From assembly GCA_037389465.1 (NCBI GenBank), contig JAZARR010000197.1:8395501-8459500 (forward strand): a stretch of 64,000 bases of DNA. The letters run 5' to 3'. Under the pieces are notes generated by a model. The model did no database searches. It was not told the origin of the DNA and worked only from the letters and a program-made list of their open reading frames with translations. Numbering within the stretch: position 1 is the stretch's first letter; every line of letters starts with the position of its first letter. Shown in pieces: positions 26,187 through 39,775 of this stretch. This DNA is from Baylisascaris procyonis. Its lineage: Eukaryota > Nematoda > Chromadorea > Rhabditida > Ascarididae. Position numbers and translations under genes: made by a program.

Positions 26187-29100
26187 TGGCATCGACATAA
26201 TGCAAGTGGTGTTGTGTTTTGTTTACAGTTCACTTGCAAAATGATGTAGAAAATTATGCACATTTTTTGATACATTTGCACAATGTAATCAATATATTTT
26301 CAAATCAGATTTTTTAAAAATGGTCTCCGCTTTCATTTTAGCTTTCATTTTTATAAAGGGGACAAAAATGAGCCGTTATCTTCATATATTGCTGACAAGA
26401 CAACCGAACTTTCTTGATTACATAAGTGATGTTGAAACGCCCTGTAATGTGTTGATCCCAAAAAACTCTCTCACGTTTAAAAGACTACAAAGATTTCAGC
26501 GGTAATTTAAAGAGAAAGGAAGAGGATTTATTGAGGAGAAGGGGTCAATTTGAAGTATTCAACTAACTAAATAAGGTATATGAATGAAAAAAAAGAAAAA
26601 GTTCATCATTATATTGAATTAAGAGGCACTAAGAAAATTGATGTTCCATTGATTACAAACAAAGAAAAAACGTTAGTCGATTTTAAGCATAATGTTATAG
26701 CAGCATTATTTCAAATACTTATTTTGCAAATCTTATTATATTTTATATTTAAAATACAATCAAGTAAAATATTTTTTTTTTTTTATAAAAGTGGAAAATC
26801 AAAAAAAAATTAAATTTTCCTTTTGCAACTGTTGGAACGATTTCTTTAAAAAAAAAAAAAAATACACTTTTTTACATTATTTATATTAAAAACAAATCAA
26901 AATATTCGAATCGACGTAATATAAATTGAACCATCTTCATTAAGCAATCCATTATTTTTTTTATTCTTCTTTAATCTTTCAGAATCGTTCAACTAGTTTG
27001 AGCATATAGACTTGCTAAAATCTATATGGTGACCAATCTCCAACAAGAACTAACATAAATTTCAACAATATGATTACCTAAAAAAACATAATTTCAAATC
27101 GCTTCTCGTTTAATCATTGCATTGAGTTCATGAATATTTTTTATCTGAAAGTTATTCACTTTTGGTGAAATACAAAAAAAAAGCGTAGCACAGATGTGCA
27201 AAACGTATTGCTAGTCATAGCCACCTGCATAGTCGAAAAAAAAAAAACAACCATTCAGCTCGTTTATTCACTATACCACTCTCTATTCATCGATTTCATC
27301 AAGTGTACCAATATAGTCATTTTCTAGTGTTTCGCATTCGTTATCATTATTCAGAATCTCAATTTTTCTTTTTTGCAAATTTCATTTTATTCTATGCGAA
27401 TTTTGCAAATTTTTTACGAAATTCAAAATTCATTTTAAAAAAAAAATTCCATTTCTATCAATTCATATCTGAAAAATTAGCAAAAAATTTTTATATTTTG
27501 AAATTACAATGATGCAAAATAATAGAAACTTTACCAACCCGTAGAATAGTATGAGTAAAAAATATAATAGTCGTTAGCGCAAAATATACCTTAGGAAATA
27601 TAGGAGGGAAAAGTGAAGAGAGAGAAAAGAGGAAAAGAAAAAAAGAGAAGAGTAAGTTAATGAAATTACTGTCCTTTAGCTTTTGCTTTTTTTTATTTTT
27701 ATCAATTATAAACTGCTTATCGTAAATTTTATTGTTGAATTAAAATTTTTTTATTATATATAAATGAAGGGGAAAGAAGTCAATTTTATTCATCGCACAA
27801 TGATGTTATTAAATATGTCAACTCTTTCCTAAAAGACATCCAATTCTTATTGAAATATTTTCAAATTCTTAGTTAAATTCGGTTCTTTTTTTTTAATTTT
27901 TCAGTTAGTTGTAATTTTCCGTCATGCGAACATATTTAGATTAAGCGACTCACTAGCGAAACGTTAAAAATATTTGAAGAAATGAAGAGAAGAGAATAGG
28001 TATAATGCCTTTTTATGGGTTATATTCTGTTTCACTATTCGGAAAAGAATATTTAGGCAAAAAAAAGTTCATTTTTGAAAAAAGAATTTGGAGATATTCG
28101 CATTCGCAATTTGATTTTTGTCATTATTGTCAATATTTTTGTCAAATGTCAATAATTTGCCAATATTTTATTAAAGATATTCTCAACTTTATGGTAGAAA
28201 CGTTTTCATCATCAAATATTTTAAAAATCTTGCAAACGATCTCCAAAATATGACCGATATGACCGACTCATTTTTGTCAACTTTTGGCCACGAATGTTTA
28301 CTTAAGGCTTAAGGTTATCTGGATCCGTCAGTATAGTCATGAGGTATTCACTATCTATCATTTATCCAATGAAAAAATTTTAGAAAAAAGAAAAAATTAA
28401 CAAATCACCGTGGATGATTAAAACTAGCAAAATTTTTTAATTTAAAATTTTCGAATTCGCACAACGTTTCATTTACGCAACGAATTCATATATACGAATC
28501 CATTCGCTATTCGATGATAGAAAGAGTCACAAAGTATAGACAAATTATAAAATAACGATTATATTTAAATATTTAATTTGAGAGGAGGTTTTTTTTACGA
28601 TAAAAAAGATAGGAGCGAGGGGAAAATTCACGTGGATACTTCGAAAGGAATTTCTTTTGAATAGTGATGCAGCAGCTGTGTTTTTTCTCAATACCCGTTC
28701 ACCCTTTGCCCATCCCTCTCTCCCCTATGCATCCACATGGTATGTCTTCCTATCATCCTACTCGTTATTAAAGGTTGATATTTGCATATGCATATGTATA
28801 TCATATATATATATAAAAAAGAAAAGATATTTGAATGAAATAGCAAAGTTAATTGACGCGTTTATATTTGAACGTTTCTCCATTATTCATTAGTATCACT
28901 TCATTTGAAGACAACACAATGCCATTAACGAAAAGCGATAGACGCCCCAAAAAAGAAAGCACTAATGAACCACTATGTGAAATGTCTATCTCTTTTTTAT
29001 TCATTCTTTTATTGAGACTATAGTTTTCAGTTTTGTTAAACAAGAAGTGAGGCATAAACTATGAATTTGAGCATGAGCTTGAACTTGAACCCGAACTAGA

Positions 29101-32100
29101 CGATACTCGGTGAAAAAGCCGTTTTCATATAATATTGTTTAGAATTTATTACTGCTTGCATGACTATTGAAGAGAGAAAATATTACGAGAAACATATACA
29201 AATGAAGTGCATATTATTATGAAAAAATGACATTTGATTTATAAAGAGAAAAAACATGAAGAGGGATATTCCCTCTTCCTTTCCTTTGGTATTTCCACTC
29301 TCCCCTACCTCTCATTCACCTCTGTTCCCTTCCGTCTGTCTCAGTGGAATCCAAATATTGAGCAAGAGCAATTTTTGAGTAGCAGTATAATTAATAATGC
29401 CTTATGTAATCACATTATGCGAGGTAATTCAAGATTCTTTGGCGCTGGATCCTTTTTCCAACCTTTTACGATGATGGGGAATGAGCGGACCCCTTCCAAC
29501 CGTTGCATTTCATGATTGAAAAATATTTCTTCACAATTTACTATCTGTACTATTATGTGCCTCGAGGGGTTTGATTTAGGCTAAGACTTGCCTGAAATAG
29601 TTAATGCTATATCCTTAGGTCACGAATTAATAGAAATATGTTGTCGGTATAAGTGAAAGATGATAACGCTAAGAAGAATTATCGTTCATCGAGAAATGAA
29701 AAACCGAAAGATACGCTAAAGGAACGACCTTCGGAAGGGTCTTTAGAGTTCTATGTGACATTTGTAGCTATTCTCGGCGTTGTTGAGGTGCAAGAGATGC
29801 AAACATTGATAATCAACGATTAGATGCATCCGAACCGTTCACTTTCATCAATTTCTTTCAATCCTTATTGTCACCTCTAAAATGATACGCTTTTCGCATA
29901 TAATGAAACGAATATGCGTATGTCGCCCACTCTTCGATAATATCTATACGCTATAGAGTGAAGGTGTGAAAGGTGATTAGCACTTTGAATAGCTTCTAAT
30001 GTATCGTACTATTATTACATCCAACTGCTATTACAGTAAAACACTACTTCAACAGGATATATTACAGTAGAGCAATGTAACGTATTATTGTAAATATTTA
30101 AATTTCTTTCTGCATTTGTATTTCTTTAATTTGCTTTCAGCGACTATTCAAAACAAAAAATATTGTTAAAATTCTGCTAATTTATCGACGCTAATAAAAA
30201 TATGACTAAAATTGACTATATTTTTCCCCAAAAAAAAATTTTTTTTTCGAATATTTTCTTATAAAAAATAATTTCCCTTTTTTTTTGTTCATTTGGAACG
30301 TTTTCCCTATTTGAATGGCAGCATTTTGCTTTCAAATGGTGGCTGAGTGAAGCTGAATCATAAAAGGGCAGAGGCAAGCATCATGTGCATATATGACTGA
30401 AACATCACTATAAAAGGCGTCGCTATGTCTGCCGTTCTCATGCAATCATTTTCGTGTTAGCTAAGCTATAAAAATTTTTCATCCATAAAAATTACGATCC
30501 TTTTTTTTCTAATAATTTCTATTTAATTGATTCAATTACAGAATATTTTTATAATAATATAAGCAAAAAATGTTATGAAAAAAAACGAATCTAGTAATAT
30601 TCAGGATTAGAACAAGCGGATGCAGCATTCAACTTAAAAGCGCATATAAACTTATGAAATTTAAACTGATATTATTAATGAATTCATTAAAAACCGGAAA
30701 TCCATCACTTTTACTTTATTTTGCCCTTCTTATTCATGTCAAAATGAAGTATGAAACACATTTTTAAAAAAAATATTAAATTGCATAATTTTTGTTCTTC
30801 TGTAAAAAAAAATAAATTTGAACAGTGTCCAACGATTTAAAAAAATTCCCAATCCTTTATTTATTATCTGATTCAAATTGTTTCCGATAGAATTATTTAT
30901 GAGAGCGCAATGAACACAATGAACGCATATTAAATTCTATGATTTACATTGATTATCATTATAGTCGATGCAGTTTCTCATTTTGCAAATTTTTTAAAAT
31001 TATTTTGTTTATAAATTTTTAAAATTATCGTATATTTCAGCGCAGAGGAAGAAGGTTTTTTCTGAGGAAATTATTATTTGTATCATTGAAATTCGATAAC
31101 TGCCAAAATATATGTCAATTAAACAATTTTTTTTGTACATCAACGTTAGGCATATATGAACAATTCTATTATGATATATTCTTGATGAAACTAATGAAAA
31201 ATAAACAATGAAATTTTCTATCAGAATATTCAATCGCCTATTGCATAGAATATTTCAGCATTATAAAGAAATTATTCAGATTGCTAACGTTTTTCCGACT
31301 CTATTTTATTTCTATTGTCGATATTAAGTAGGAAGTGAATTAATGTCGAAATAAGTTTGCGTTTGAAACATTACACCTAATAACTTAAGATTGTCATGAA
31401 AAATTTTGTAAAGAAAATTTTTTTCATCATTCGATTAGGTTATTCGAAAATGAATTCTTTGAAGAAAGGATTATAAAAATTGAAAAAAAAGGATTTGAAA
31501 ATTTTCCAAAAAGTTCTCCAAAGGCATTGGCGGCCTCGTGGCGACAAGTGCATCCTTTAAAATGGTATGTTTAAGTAACCTCGTTTTTTTTTCCGTTTAG
31601 CAACATGGCGTCGTTTTGTAGCGTAAGAATAGTACAACACAACGCAATGTTCAATTTAAATTTGAATGAAATGTCACATTTTGCGTCCGCCTTATTGATG
31701 TCACTCTACGGGAAACGACAACACAAAATTGAACTCGTTTTGCATCAATCCAACCAACCTAATGACCATTCAATGACCATCACTGTCAATACATTTGTGT
31801 CTGCACATTTTTATTTTCTATTGTATTCTGTTAATCAATGCTTCTAAATGCTTATTTCTAGAATTTAAGCAAAACTGAGTTATTTAATATGAGAGAAATT
31901 ATAAAAGTATATCGATAAAATTATTATGAGATAGAAGTAATAAAAGTGTATTTTCCAATTTTAAAAACAGCTTAAAATCTATGGAAATTTAATGTAGAGT
32001 GCATAGATTGTAGAGAATTTAATAATGATTTTAATATTCCTATGCAAATTTTTGCACATTAAGTAGACTAAAAAAACTTCATATTATGTCTTTTGATGAC

Positions 32101-33287
32101 TCTCAGTAATGGTCGTCAGTATAGATAATAGGCATTAGTATAGGTAATAGTTATTAGTATAGATTATGGTCATTAACGTAAAAAATATCAAGATTCCTAA
32201 TATTCGAAGCACTAATTGAATTCAATGTCGCGATAAGAAATGGGGGAGAGGGGGGTGAATGGGGTAATATGACTGCACTAAGTTTTATAAGAGGACTAAC
32301 GCTGTTTCCGTTCTTAGATAGCTATATTTTTGGAGATTTGTTGCAAAATTATATTCGTGAAGCCAGTTTTATTAATTGTCCAGAAATTATGAAAAGCTTC
32401 CTGTCAAATTTTATGCCAAGCAATGTTCATTGCATTGCAGTATTTTTCAAAATCTATGTGAACATATCAATGCAAAATTCAACTGCAAAAATATTCATTG
32501 AAAAATGCGCTTATAAAACTTCATGTTAAGTGAGTGATATTCTTTGGCTAAATATTTTTTCTCTGTAATATTGTTCACGTTATCGTAACAGAAAAATCAT
32601 GCATTATTCTGAATATTGTGCTGTTATTGACGAAAAAAACATTTTCAAATACGCGCCAAAAATGTAAATTTAATTGCATCGCGAAAAGTGCCGCAGAAAA
32701 ATTTTGCATAAGGTAGCAATATCTCATATAACTCAAAAAGTTATCTAGACAATCTGAAAATGAGAGATCGAACGTTGCAATATTTGCTTGCAACGATTTG
32801 CAAATTCACTAATAATAATGAGTATTTTTTGATAAAATTTGATAAGATTGCAATTGTTGGAACATTGCCAACAACTTATCAATAGCGTTTTGCATTTTAA
32901 TTAAATGGATAAGAAACACTCAGCTATATCATGCTTATTAAAATTATTTTCATTTCTTTCAGATGTATTGTTTCATGCATTATACTCAGATTTATTCCTT
33001 TTATGCATCATCAATTTTTATATCAATAATTTTTGAATACATAAATAAATATATTACAGTAATAACTGCTGTAAATATTGATCTGTTATTAAATGAAAAA
33101 TCTCCAAGTTGAAAATTTCTAAATCTATAAATTTATTTAAATTGAGTGCCGAATGAGCAAATGCACTGTCGAATGAAATGAATGAGTGGATGCGTTTAGT
33201 GGTTGTGCCAATTTTCTTAATTGTGTGTGCGTAAATGGGCATCCGAATTGATTGCTCGCGGTATGGGATCGGCAGTTGAGTTGCCAG

Positions 33288-33410
33288 ATGAAAGCGGCTC
33301 TCCGACTCGATGAAGGTCGTTTTGTTGATCCGACCGATTTATATAGTCGTTCCGTCGATTCGGTCGTTGAGTTCAAGAGAGTCGATGATGTCGGTGGCCA
33401 ATTTGATTGA
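33288..33410 (+). CDS. Candidate short reading frame or exon (40 codons), unknown
   Basis: In a GC-richer island, the plus strand reads MKAALRLDEGRFVDPTDL and continues, rich in Asp and Val, to TGA at 33408-33410. Composition is protein-like (charged, few cysteines) and the start context is CCAGATGA. Two longer frames overlap it: plus strand 33310-33558 (82 codons) and minus strand 33472-33137 (111 codons), so the island is simply stop-poor. A little further on, ATATTCAG at 33593-33600 and GTGAGT at about 33636 bracket a possible 35-nt exon, and a GTAAGT donor lies at about 33685. These could belong to one transcript, but I cannot build a consistent model. Confidence 0.18.
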   Translation: MKAALRLDEGRFVDPTDLYSRSVDSVVEFKRVDDVGGQFD

Positions 33411-33896
33411 CTCCCCTCACTTGAAATATTGTGTGATAAACGCGACTGGTAGCCTACCGTTTGACATCTCACAAAATCTAAATCCTTTCATTCTATCATT
33501 GAAATTGACGTCGCTAACAAATCTTTGGAATATAGCTGCTAAAGTCAAAAAAAATTAGTGATAGGTCTTACTACGAAAATTGTGGAGCATTATATTCAGA
33601 TGAATTCCGAAAATAATGACAGAACTTGTATGCAGTGAGTGACCGCTTTCAAATTCGATCGTTCCGGATCCGGTCTGTTCCAGCGTAAGTCTTTGCCGTA
33701 TTTCACTATTAACTGTGCATTTTTGCAAATCGGAAGTCGTGATGCTTTACGATTTTAGCAGATGTGATGGGTCTCATCAATTAGCTGCACTTTTTGCTTC
33801 GAGGTATTAATGCGAATGGTCAGTATCTTAATAGTCATATTTCTGCAATAAGGATATCTACATGGATGAGTTTTTCTCTTTTTTTTTTTTGTTCGG

Positions 33897-34006
33897 GATG
33901 AAGCGAGGGAGGGAATTGGCAGGAAAGGAACAGGAAGGGTGGGATGGGGTGAGGTGGGGAGGGAGGGGGGGGGGAAGGGAGGGGATGAGGAAGAGGAAAG
34001 GGAGCT
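33897..34006 (+). repeat. Purine-rich G4-prone tract
   Basis: About 110 nt almost free of pyrimidines, with many G runs: GGGTGGGATGGGG, then GGGGAGGGAGGG and a run of about ten G. More than four G runs of three or more lie within 60 nt, a classical G-quadruplex pattern on the plus strand. Confidence 0.85.
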
Positions 34007-35974
34007 GCAAATGAAAAGTGACTAGCTAAAATTGTAGTCTTCACTGACTTCCATTAACGTGCAATTTCAATATATCTCAATTTGCCGAAAATCAAAACTT
34101 GAGCAATAATGCAGCCTTTATGAGTGATAATAGTATACAAAATTTGAAGTGATGTAAGTGATGCGAAGCTATGACACATTTTTTAAATTCCACTCACATT
34201 TATTTATAATAAAGGTGTTTGCACCTGAATTTCCCAGTATTATAATCTGCGAACGTCAATAACAAATGAAGTTTTCCTTGTTCTTTTTTTTTTTTTCATG
34301 AGAATCAATTATGTTGATCGCTAATGGTCTGTATTTTATGTGTTGTGCCTCTATGGTGAATGCAAAAATCAATTAGGTGCACATTTGAGTGCTTCATCAA
34401 TTCAGTCACGTGACTAAATTTTTTTTATTTTTTCTCTGCTTTTTTTCTTATTTTTATATAAAATATAACTGCGGCTTAATGCGAATAAGCTCCGGTTATG
34501 TTCCATCTAAAAAAAAAAAAAACTTAAAAGAAAATATAGTTTACTTAATCGTTAATTTTGTTCGAATTAATTGGGTAAGCACAGTAATGTGCATTCTACA
34601 ATGATAAAGCACAGCATTCGTTGTAATGGAAGATGTCATTTTATTTTTTCTTGAAATAAAAAAGTCGAAGTTTTTTTTTACGGGCAGATAAAAACAATAA
34701 ACATAGTTTTCACTTGCGCAAAATTAAAGGAAAAAACCCTTTGTAAAGTGATAGTATTACTTGCGATTTTAGTTTTTATTCTAACATCTTCTCGTTTATG
34801 ATACGTTCAAGAATTTCCCCATCGGAGATGTATTTTTCGTTATCAATTATTGCATTGGTTGTTTTCGCAATGCAATTATTGCAATAGTTGTTTTCGTTTC
34901 TTTTCGAAGATCGTATCGCTGATTAGTTAGTGATAAGAAAATTTTAAAATTTTTTGATAAACAATTTCCGAATAGATTAAATTCGGAAGAAATTTTGATA
35001 AACAAATTTAAAATTTTACCGATTTTTCTCAATGAATCTATTCTCTTCATTATTATATTCTGCACATTATTTATGAAGAAATATTTGCATCGTTGCAAAA
35101 AATTTTATGCCATCGCAGCAAGAATATGCGATAAGACGTTATCCTCCCCGTAAAATTTATGCTTTATAAGCATTTAAATTTACGTGCTTATTCGGCAGAT
35201 ATTTTCTAATGTTTTCATAGTCAATAAAATCACAATGAATATACTGAATTGTGATGTTGAATATGCTGGATATGCTGAATAGGCTGAAAAAAAAGAAACT
35301 TATCAACCTTAAAAACTTTTCGATTTTATTTATTTATTTTCAATTGATGGCACTTATGTAAAAATTTTGATTGAAATTTTATTCAACTCGAAGAGGAGAT
35401 CGTAAATGCTTAGTGAAATTGAACTTTATAGGGGAAATTAAATGTTAAATATGCTGTTAAAAAATTTAATGTAATAAATGAAACAATGAATATTTATTAA
35501 AGTGAAAATCTCTCAATTGCGATATAAGCATTGCTTGATGAAAATTTCTATAAAATTTGATGCTTAAAATTCGAGAAGATATAATTGAAATATTTTATCA
35601 ATGCAATATTTTTTTGAATATATTATTTGTGATACCATAATCCTTCTTTACTACCCCCTCCCCCAAACATCTTGGCACATTTTTGCGGTTGGGCGGTAAA
35701 CTGACTTGGAGGTTTTACCGTTACGTAAATTTGTTTCCCATACTTTGAATAAAAAAAAAAACCATATTTCCCATTGCAAAAATTTTATTTCCTTCTCCCC
35801 AAATACGAACTTTAATCCTATTTTCGCTCTCTTAGAATTGAGCGAGAGAAAAAGGTTGGAGGAAAATGTTCCCATGGGTAATATTCTCTTCTTTTACCTC
35901 CCATAAGCTCTTATCTTTGGGAAATTCTAACGATGCTATCATGTAAGTCTAAGATTTCGATTTGCTTTGTGCAT

Positions 35975-35976
<2 letters not shown>

Positions 35977-36011
<35 letters not shown>
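35977..36011 (+). repeat. Poly(T) run, 35 nt
   Basis: Thirty-five consecutive T between GCATAG and AGATGG. On the minus strand this is a poly(A) run that could mark a retroposon tail, but no element body is recognisable beside it. Confidence 0.95.
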
Positions 36012-36014
<3 letters not shown>

Positions 36015-36336
36015 TGGTGATGTTTATATCAGCTGATTTCTAGTGATTTTTATTTTTATTGACATATGAGATATTAGATGCCATTTTGCAGGAGCGTTTA
36101 TTATTTTGCTCTTTTTTAGAGTTGTGATTTCCCCCCCCCCCCCATTAAGGGCCATATTTAAAAGTTTTATCGTCGTATTATTGATTTATTAAGTATTAAT
36201 GAGGAATTTTTTTTTTCTGTAAAATTGAAAGAAATGTGAATAACTTTGAATTTTTTTCTTTTTGAACTTTTTAAAGTTATTTTGCAGAAACTAAACTGAG
36301 TTTCTTTAAAAATACGGCAAATCTCAAAGGAAATTT

Positions 36337-36379
<43 letters not shown>

Positions 36380-36390
36380 TTCATTTATTT
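36337..36390 (+). repeat. (TTTA)n microsatellite
   Basis: About 12 tandem TTTA units, nearly perfect until a TTCA variant near the right end. Confidence 0.95.
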
Positions 36391-37613
36391 TTTTCGAAAA
36401 ACCTAACAAATATTGTTGAATCACTAAAAATTGAGCGTTTTAATGCTTGAGCTGTAGAGAAAAATTCTCAAAAACAGTTTTTCTTTATTTATTTCTTCGA
36501 ACTATTTGAGGAGAGGAGGAAGAGCTTGGGGAGAGAGGAAGAAGGCATTGGAGAGAGAGGATGAAGGAAAGGAGATTGATGAGGGGGGATAAAAGAATCA
36601 TCGATAAAATTTCATAAATCTAGGTAGCGCTGATTGCCGAGGAAACCAACGAGAGGTGTCAATAGGTAGTTTTGTGGTTGTTTTTTTTTTTTTAAAGAAA
36701 AAATTGTTCTTTGCTCATAACAAATGGGAAGTGTTTGAATGCACAATTTATGCTATTGTCTTGCATTGTGCCATTTTATCACAATCACGCACAATAGCGA
36801 CCAATGCGTTTCTATTGTTTCTGCTCATCGATTCTGTGTGTGGCGGCGATATTTCTATTCCACGACAATTGCGCCTCAGACAATTGCGCCCTTTTTTTAG
36901 ATGAGTGGAATAAAGTGTTTACAGCGTAACACTAAGATGTGTCTCAAGCCTAAGCAATAGATCCAAAGATTGATTTTGAATTATTTGCCAGAGTCTTTCC
37001 ACATTTCTATCAACTGCTTTCGTTCTTATTGAGCTGTGTTAATTGAACCTGTCTTCATCACAGTACATTCTAGTAAGGTTTGATGCATGGGATAAAGAAG
37101 ATGTGAATGTGGGATATAGCTTATAAGAATATAAACTATATTCGATTCGAGCATTTTTGAGGCGATAAATTGTTACTATTTTGTCTATCGTACTATATAA
37201 GCTTATGAATTACTATTATAAATTGCTATTGAATTACTATTATACTAATTTGAATTATGTAGTAACTATATTAAAATTACTGTTATAGGTAATGATTGTA
37301 ATGTTGAATTGGCTCGCAATTAATTTTTATATCATATTATTAGATGATAATTCGATAATTTTTCGATATTTGAAGTCTACATTAGGTTTTATTTGAATAG
37401 TCGAGACTTTTACTCACTAACATTTCTCTTAACATCGAATTATGAGGTAAATAGGCAAGTTAGATTATTGGTAATATGAAATATTAGCGCATTTATGCTG
37501 TTTACTTTTTGATCTATTCGAATTTCATTTACTGAATGATGCAAAAACGATATGGCTATCAATAGTAATCGATTGATCGAAAATATCGTTTTCCAGAAAG
37601 TTCAACGTTGAAT

Positions 37614-37661
37614 TTATTTTTATTTTTATTTTTATTTTTATTTTTATTTTTTTTTTTTATT
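37614..37661 (+). repeat. (ATTTTT)n short array
   Basis: Five to six tandem ATTTTT units followed by a T run. Confidence 0.9.
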
Positions 37662-38048
37662 ATTTCGATGTTGTAATTATTGAAATGATCGATTTATTAT
37701 AATGAAATTAAAGAGACAAAATGCATTCGATTCCACCTATATTTTCTCCCATTTTTCATTCCCTTTTTCAACGTCTCTTTTCTTTGATTATATTTGGCGT
37801 TAAGACCATACGAGCGATTATATTATTTATTAGTCACTAATATCTTCAACGTAGAATCATTTCTTATATATGTGCTTGATTTCATTTGTGCGCTATATTA
37901 ATATATAGGTTTATTGTATCACTGCAAAAAAACTTTTCTTTAATTACTTTTTGTTTTATTATTTCAAGGTTTTTTTATTACCAAGAATCTAGTAATTGCT
38001 ATTAGAAGATTCAGTTTTATTATAGTGGGATTGTTGAATGATTCTTAA

Positions 38049-38225
38049 TTGGTATATTTTTATACCGTTATTGGTTTTTAGTTGGTGTATTTTTATACCG
38101 TTATTGGTTTTTAGTTGGTGCATTTTTATACTGTTATTGGTCTTTAGTTGGTGGATTTTTATACCGTTATTGGTTCTCAGTTGGTGTATTTCTGTACCGT
38201 TACTGGTTCTTAGTTGGTACACTTT
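38049..38225. repeat. 33-bp minisatellite, about 5.4 copies
   Basis: The repeating unit starts TTGGTGTATTTTTATACCGT and ends ATTGGTTTTTAG. It is 33 bp, a multiple of three, so both strands stay open through it: an 11-residue repeat like SWCIFIPLLVF on plus and QLKTNNGIKIH on minus. Copies differ by a few substitutions. The centre of each unit holds a short inverted repeat (GGTGTA...TACCG). Confidence 0.9.
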
Positions 38226-38740
38226 TTAATAACATTATTGTTGACAAAACACTTAACAAATATTTGCAGCCATATGTCGATAGAAACTAACAACGCAACT
38301 CAATTGTTACACAATTTGTTCGCTACACAATCACAAAGAATCACAAAATTACACTGTTGAGTTGGTTTCGTAAGAAACGATGAAACAAAGAGGCTTACAA
38401 CATTTCTTTTGAACGCTTTTTTGAGAACGCATAGTCGATGTACTCTCTTTGGCTTTTATTGTTCACCAAATTTGCTTTTTTTTAAAGATTTCTTTAGAAC
38501 GAAAATGAGAAAAGAAGATTATGCAAAAAAGAGGACGTTTGAAAGGATGTAAATATTTGATGCTGATATCACGTTAGGGAGTATTTACAGGAAATTGCTT
38601 TCTCTTAGTTTTTGGGGGTTTTTTCGCTTTCCTTCCTGCAAATTTACGTATCTTCATCATTTTCGTTGATTAACACCAATGAAAGGATATCATTTTCTAC
38701 ACAATACTTCGCCTATTCACTTTAGGGAGGCTTTGAATCG

Positions 38741-38885
38741 TTTGTGTACGTATGTGCGTGCTATGTATCTGTGTGTGTGTGTATGCATTTGTGATTACGT
38801 ATGCTAGTACTTGCTTGCATGTGTATTTATGTATGTGCATGTGTCTGCGTGTATGTTTATGTCTGCGTGTCTGTGTGCGCATATG
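38741..38885 (+). repeat. Degenerate TG/TATG microsatellite
   Basis: Imperfect alternating purine-pyrimidine sequence rich in TGTG, TATG and TGCG, including a core of TGTGTGTGTGTATG. Such stretches can adopt Z-DNA. No coding signal. Confidence 0.75.
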
Positions 38886-38901
38886 TTAGGTCACCCTTGG
38901 G

Positions 38902-39775
38902 TTTATTGTCTTGACTACGACAATAAATGAGGTTCATTGGGTTCATCGTTGGCAGATAAAGGTTTTTCCAAGATGACCCCTTCTTCTAAGGCGAACTTGA
39001 CCTGAAAATAAGTAGAGAGGTGATCCTTAATTTAAAAATAATTCAATTCTTCGAATTTTGGTAATCAGGTGTTTGCATCCTATCGTTTCGATCTTATGCA
39101 TTCACCACATTTTTTAATTGATATCATGAAATTACAGTTTTAATTTGCTCTTGTTAGTCTCCTATTACAACGCTGAAATATTTTAATTTTTATTATCTCT
39201 ATAATTTTTTTTTTTGTTTTTAATGAATCGATTTGTCTTTTCAATCTTTTTGAGAAGTTGAAAGTTTCAGCTTTTATATTTTATTATCACCAATTATGAA
39301 CGAATTTCTGAAATGTTCTGCAATATATTTAGAAAAAAAAATTTTTTTTTATTGATAGAGGTATAAAACGATAGAATAAAGCTTCATTACTACCTTAACC
39401 TTCTCGAAAATTTTTTTTTTGGGGGAAGTTAGATCGTTTTGTTTCATACAAGGGAGGATCCCTTCAAGCATTTCAAAAATCATTATATGAAAAGCAAAAA
39501 TTCGTCGAAATTTTTAATAAATTATTTGTCAAATATATTTTATTTCTATATTTTGTGCAAAAAAATATTCTTTTTAGTTCTCTTTTCTGCAGTAAATATT
39601 TGGCAATAATCCACCGTTCGAAAACATTTGAGATGCGATCAGGCGGTGGATGTCAAAAAAGCGTATAATAGAACTTGAGAGATGATCGGTTACGTGTTTT
39701 TGGCGCGTAGATTATCGCATTCTGATTCAATACAATATGCCGACTTACATCTAAAAATTGCCCCTCGATGACCAT
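38902..39775 (-). CDS. Candidate two-exon microprotein gene (37 aa), unknown function
   Basis: Minus-strand exon 1 is 39775-39749: ATG in a GGCCATGG context, peptide MVIEGQFLD, and a textbook donor GTAAGT. Exon 2 is 39001-38915, preceded by an acceptor ending TTATTTTCAG. It reads VKFALEEGVILEK and closes NEPHLLS then TAG, with AATAAA eight bases later (38907-38902). Phase is 0 at the join. The predicted product is short and acidic, with no signal peptide or membrane segment. Both exons are GC-richer than the 747-nt intron. Two E2F-like GCGCCAAA sites flank exon 1. The frame is also open upstream of the ATG (GVNWRIGIVTSLKK); there its Trp-Arg-Ile spacing is loosely like a COMM domain, but no acceptor precedes it and the C-terminal COMM helix is absent, so I do not assign that family. 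Confidence 0.33.

Larger units (their letters stand above)
34007..38900. other. Gene-poor, repeat-rich spacer
   Basis: It holds a 35-T run (35977-36011), 13 C (36131-36143), an ATTT array (36337-36390), a GA-rich stretch (about 36505-36590), an (ATTTTT)n array (37614-37661), a 33-bp minisatellite (38049-38225) and an imperfect TG/TATG stretch (about 38740-38885). I see no convincing exon. Confidence 0.55.
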
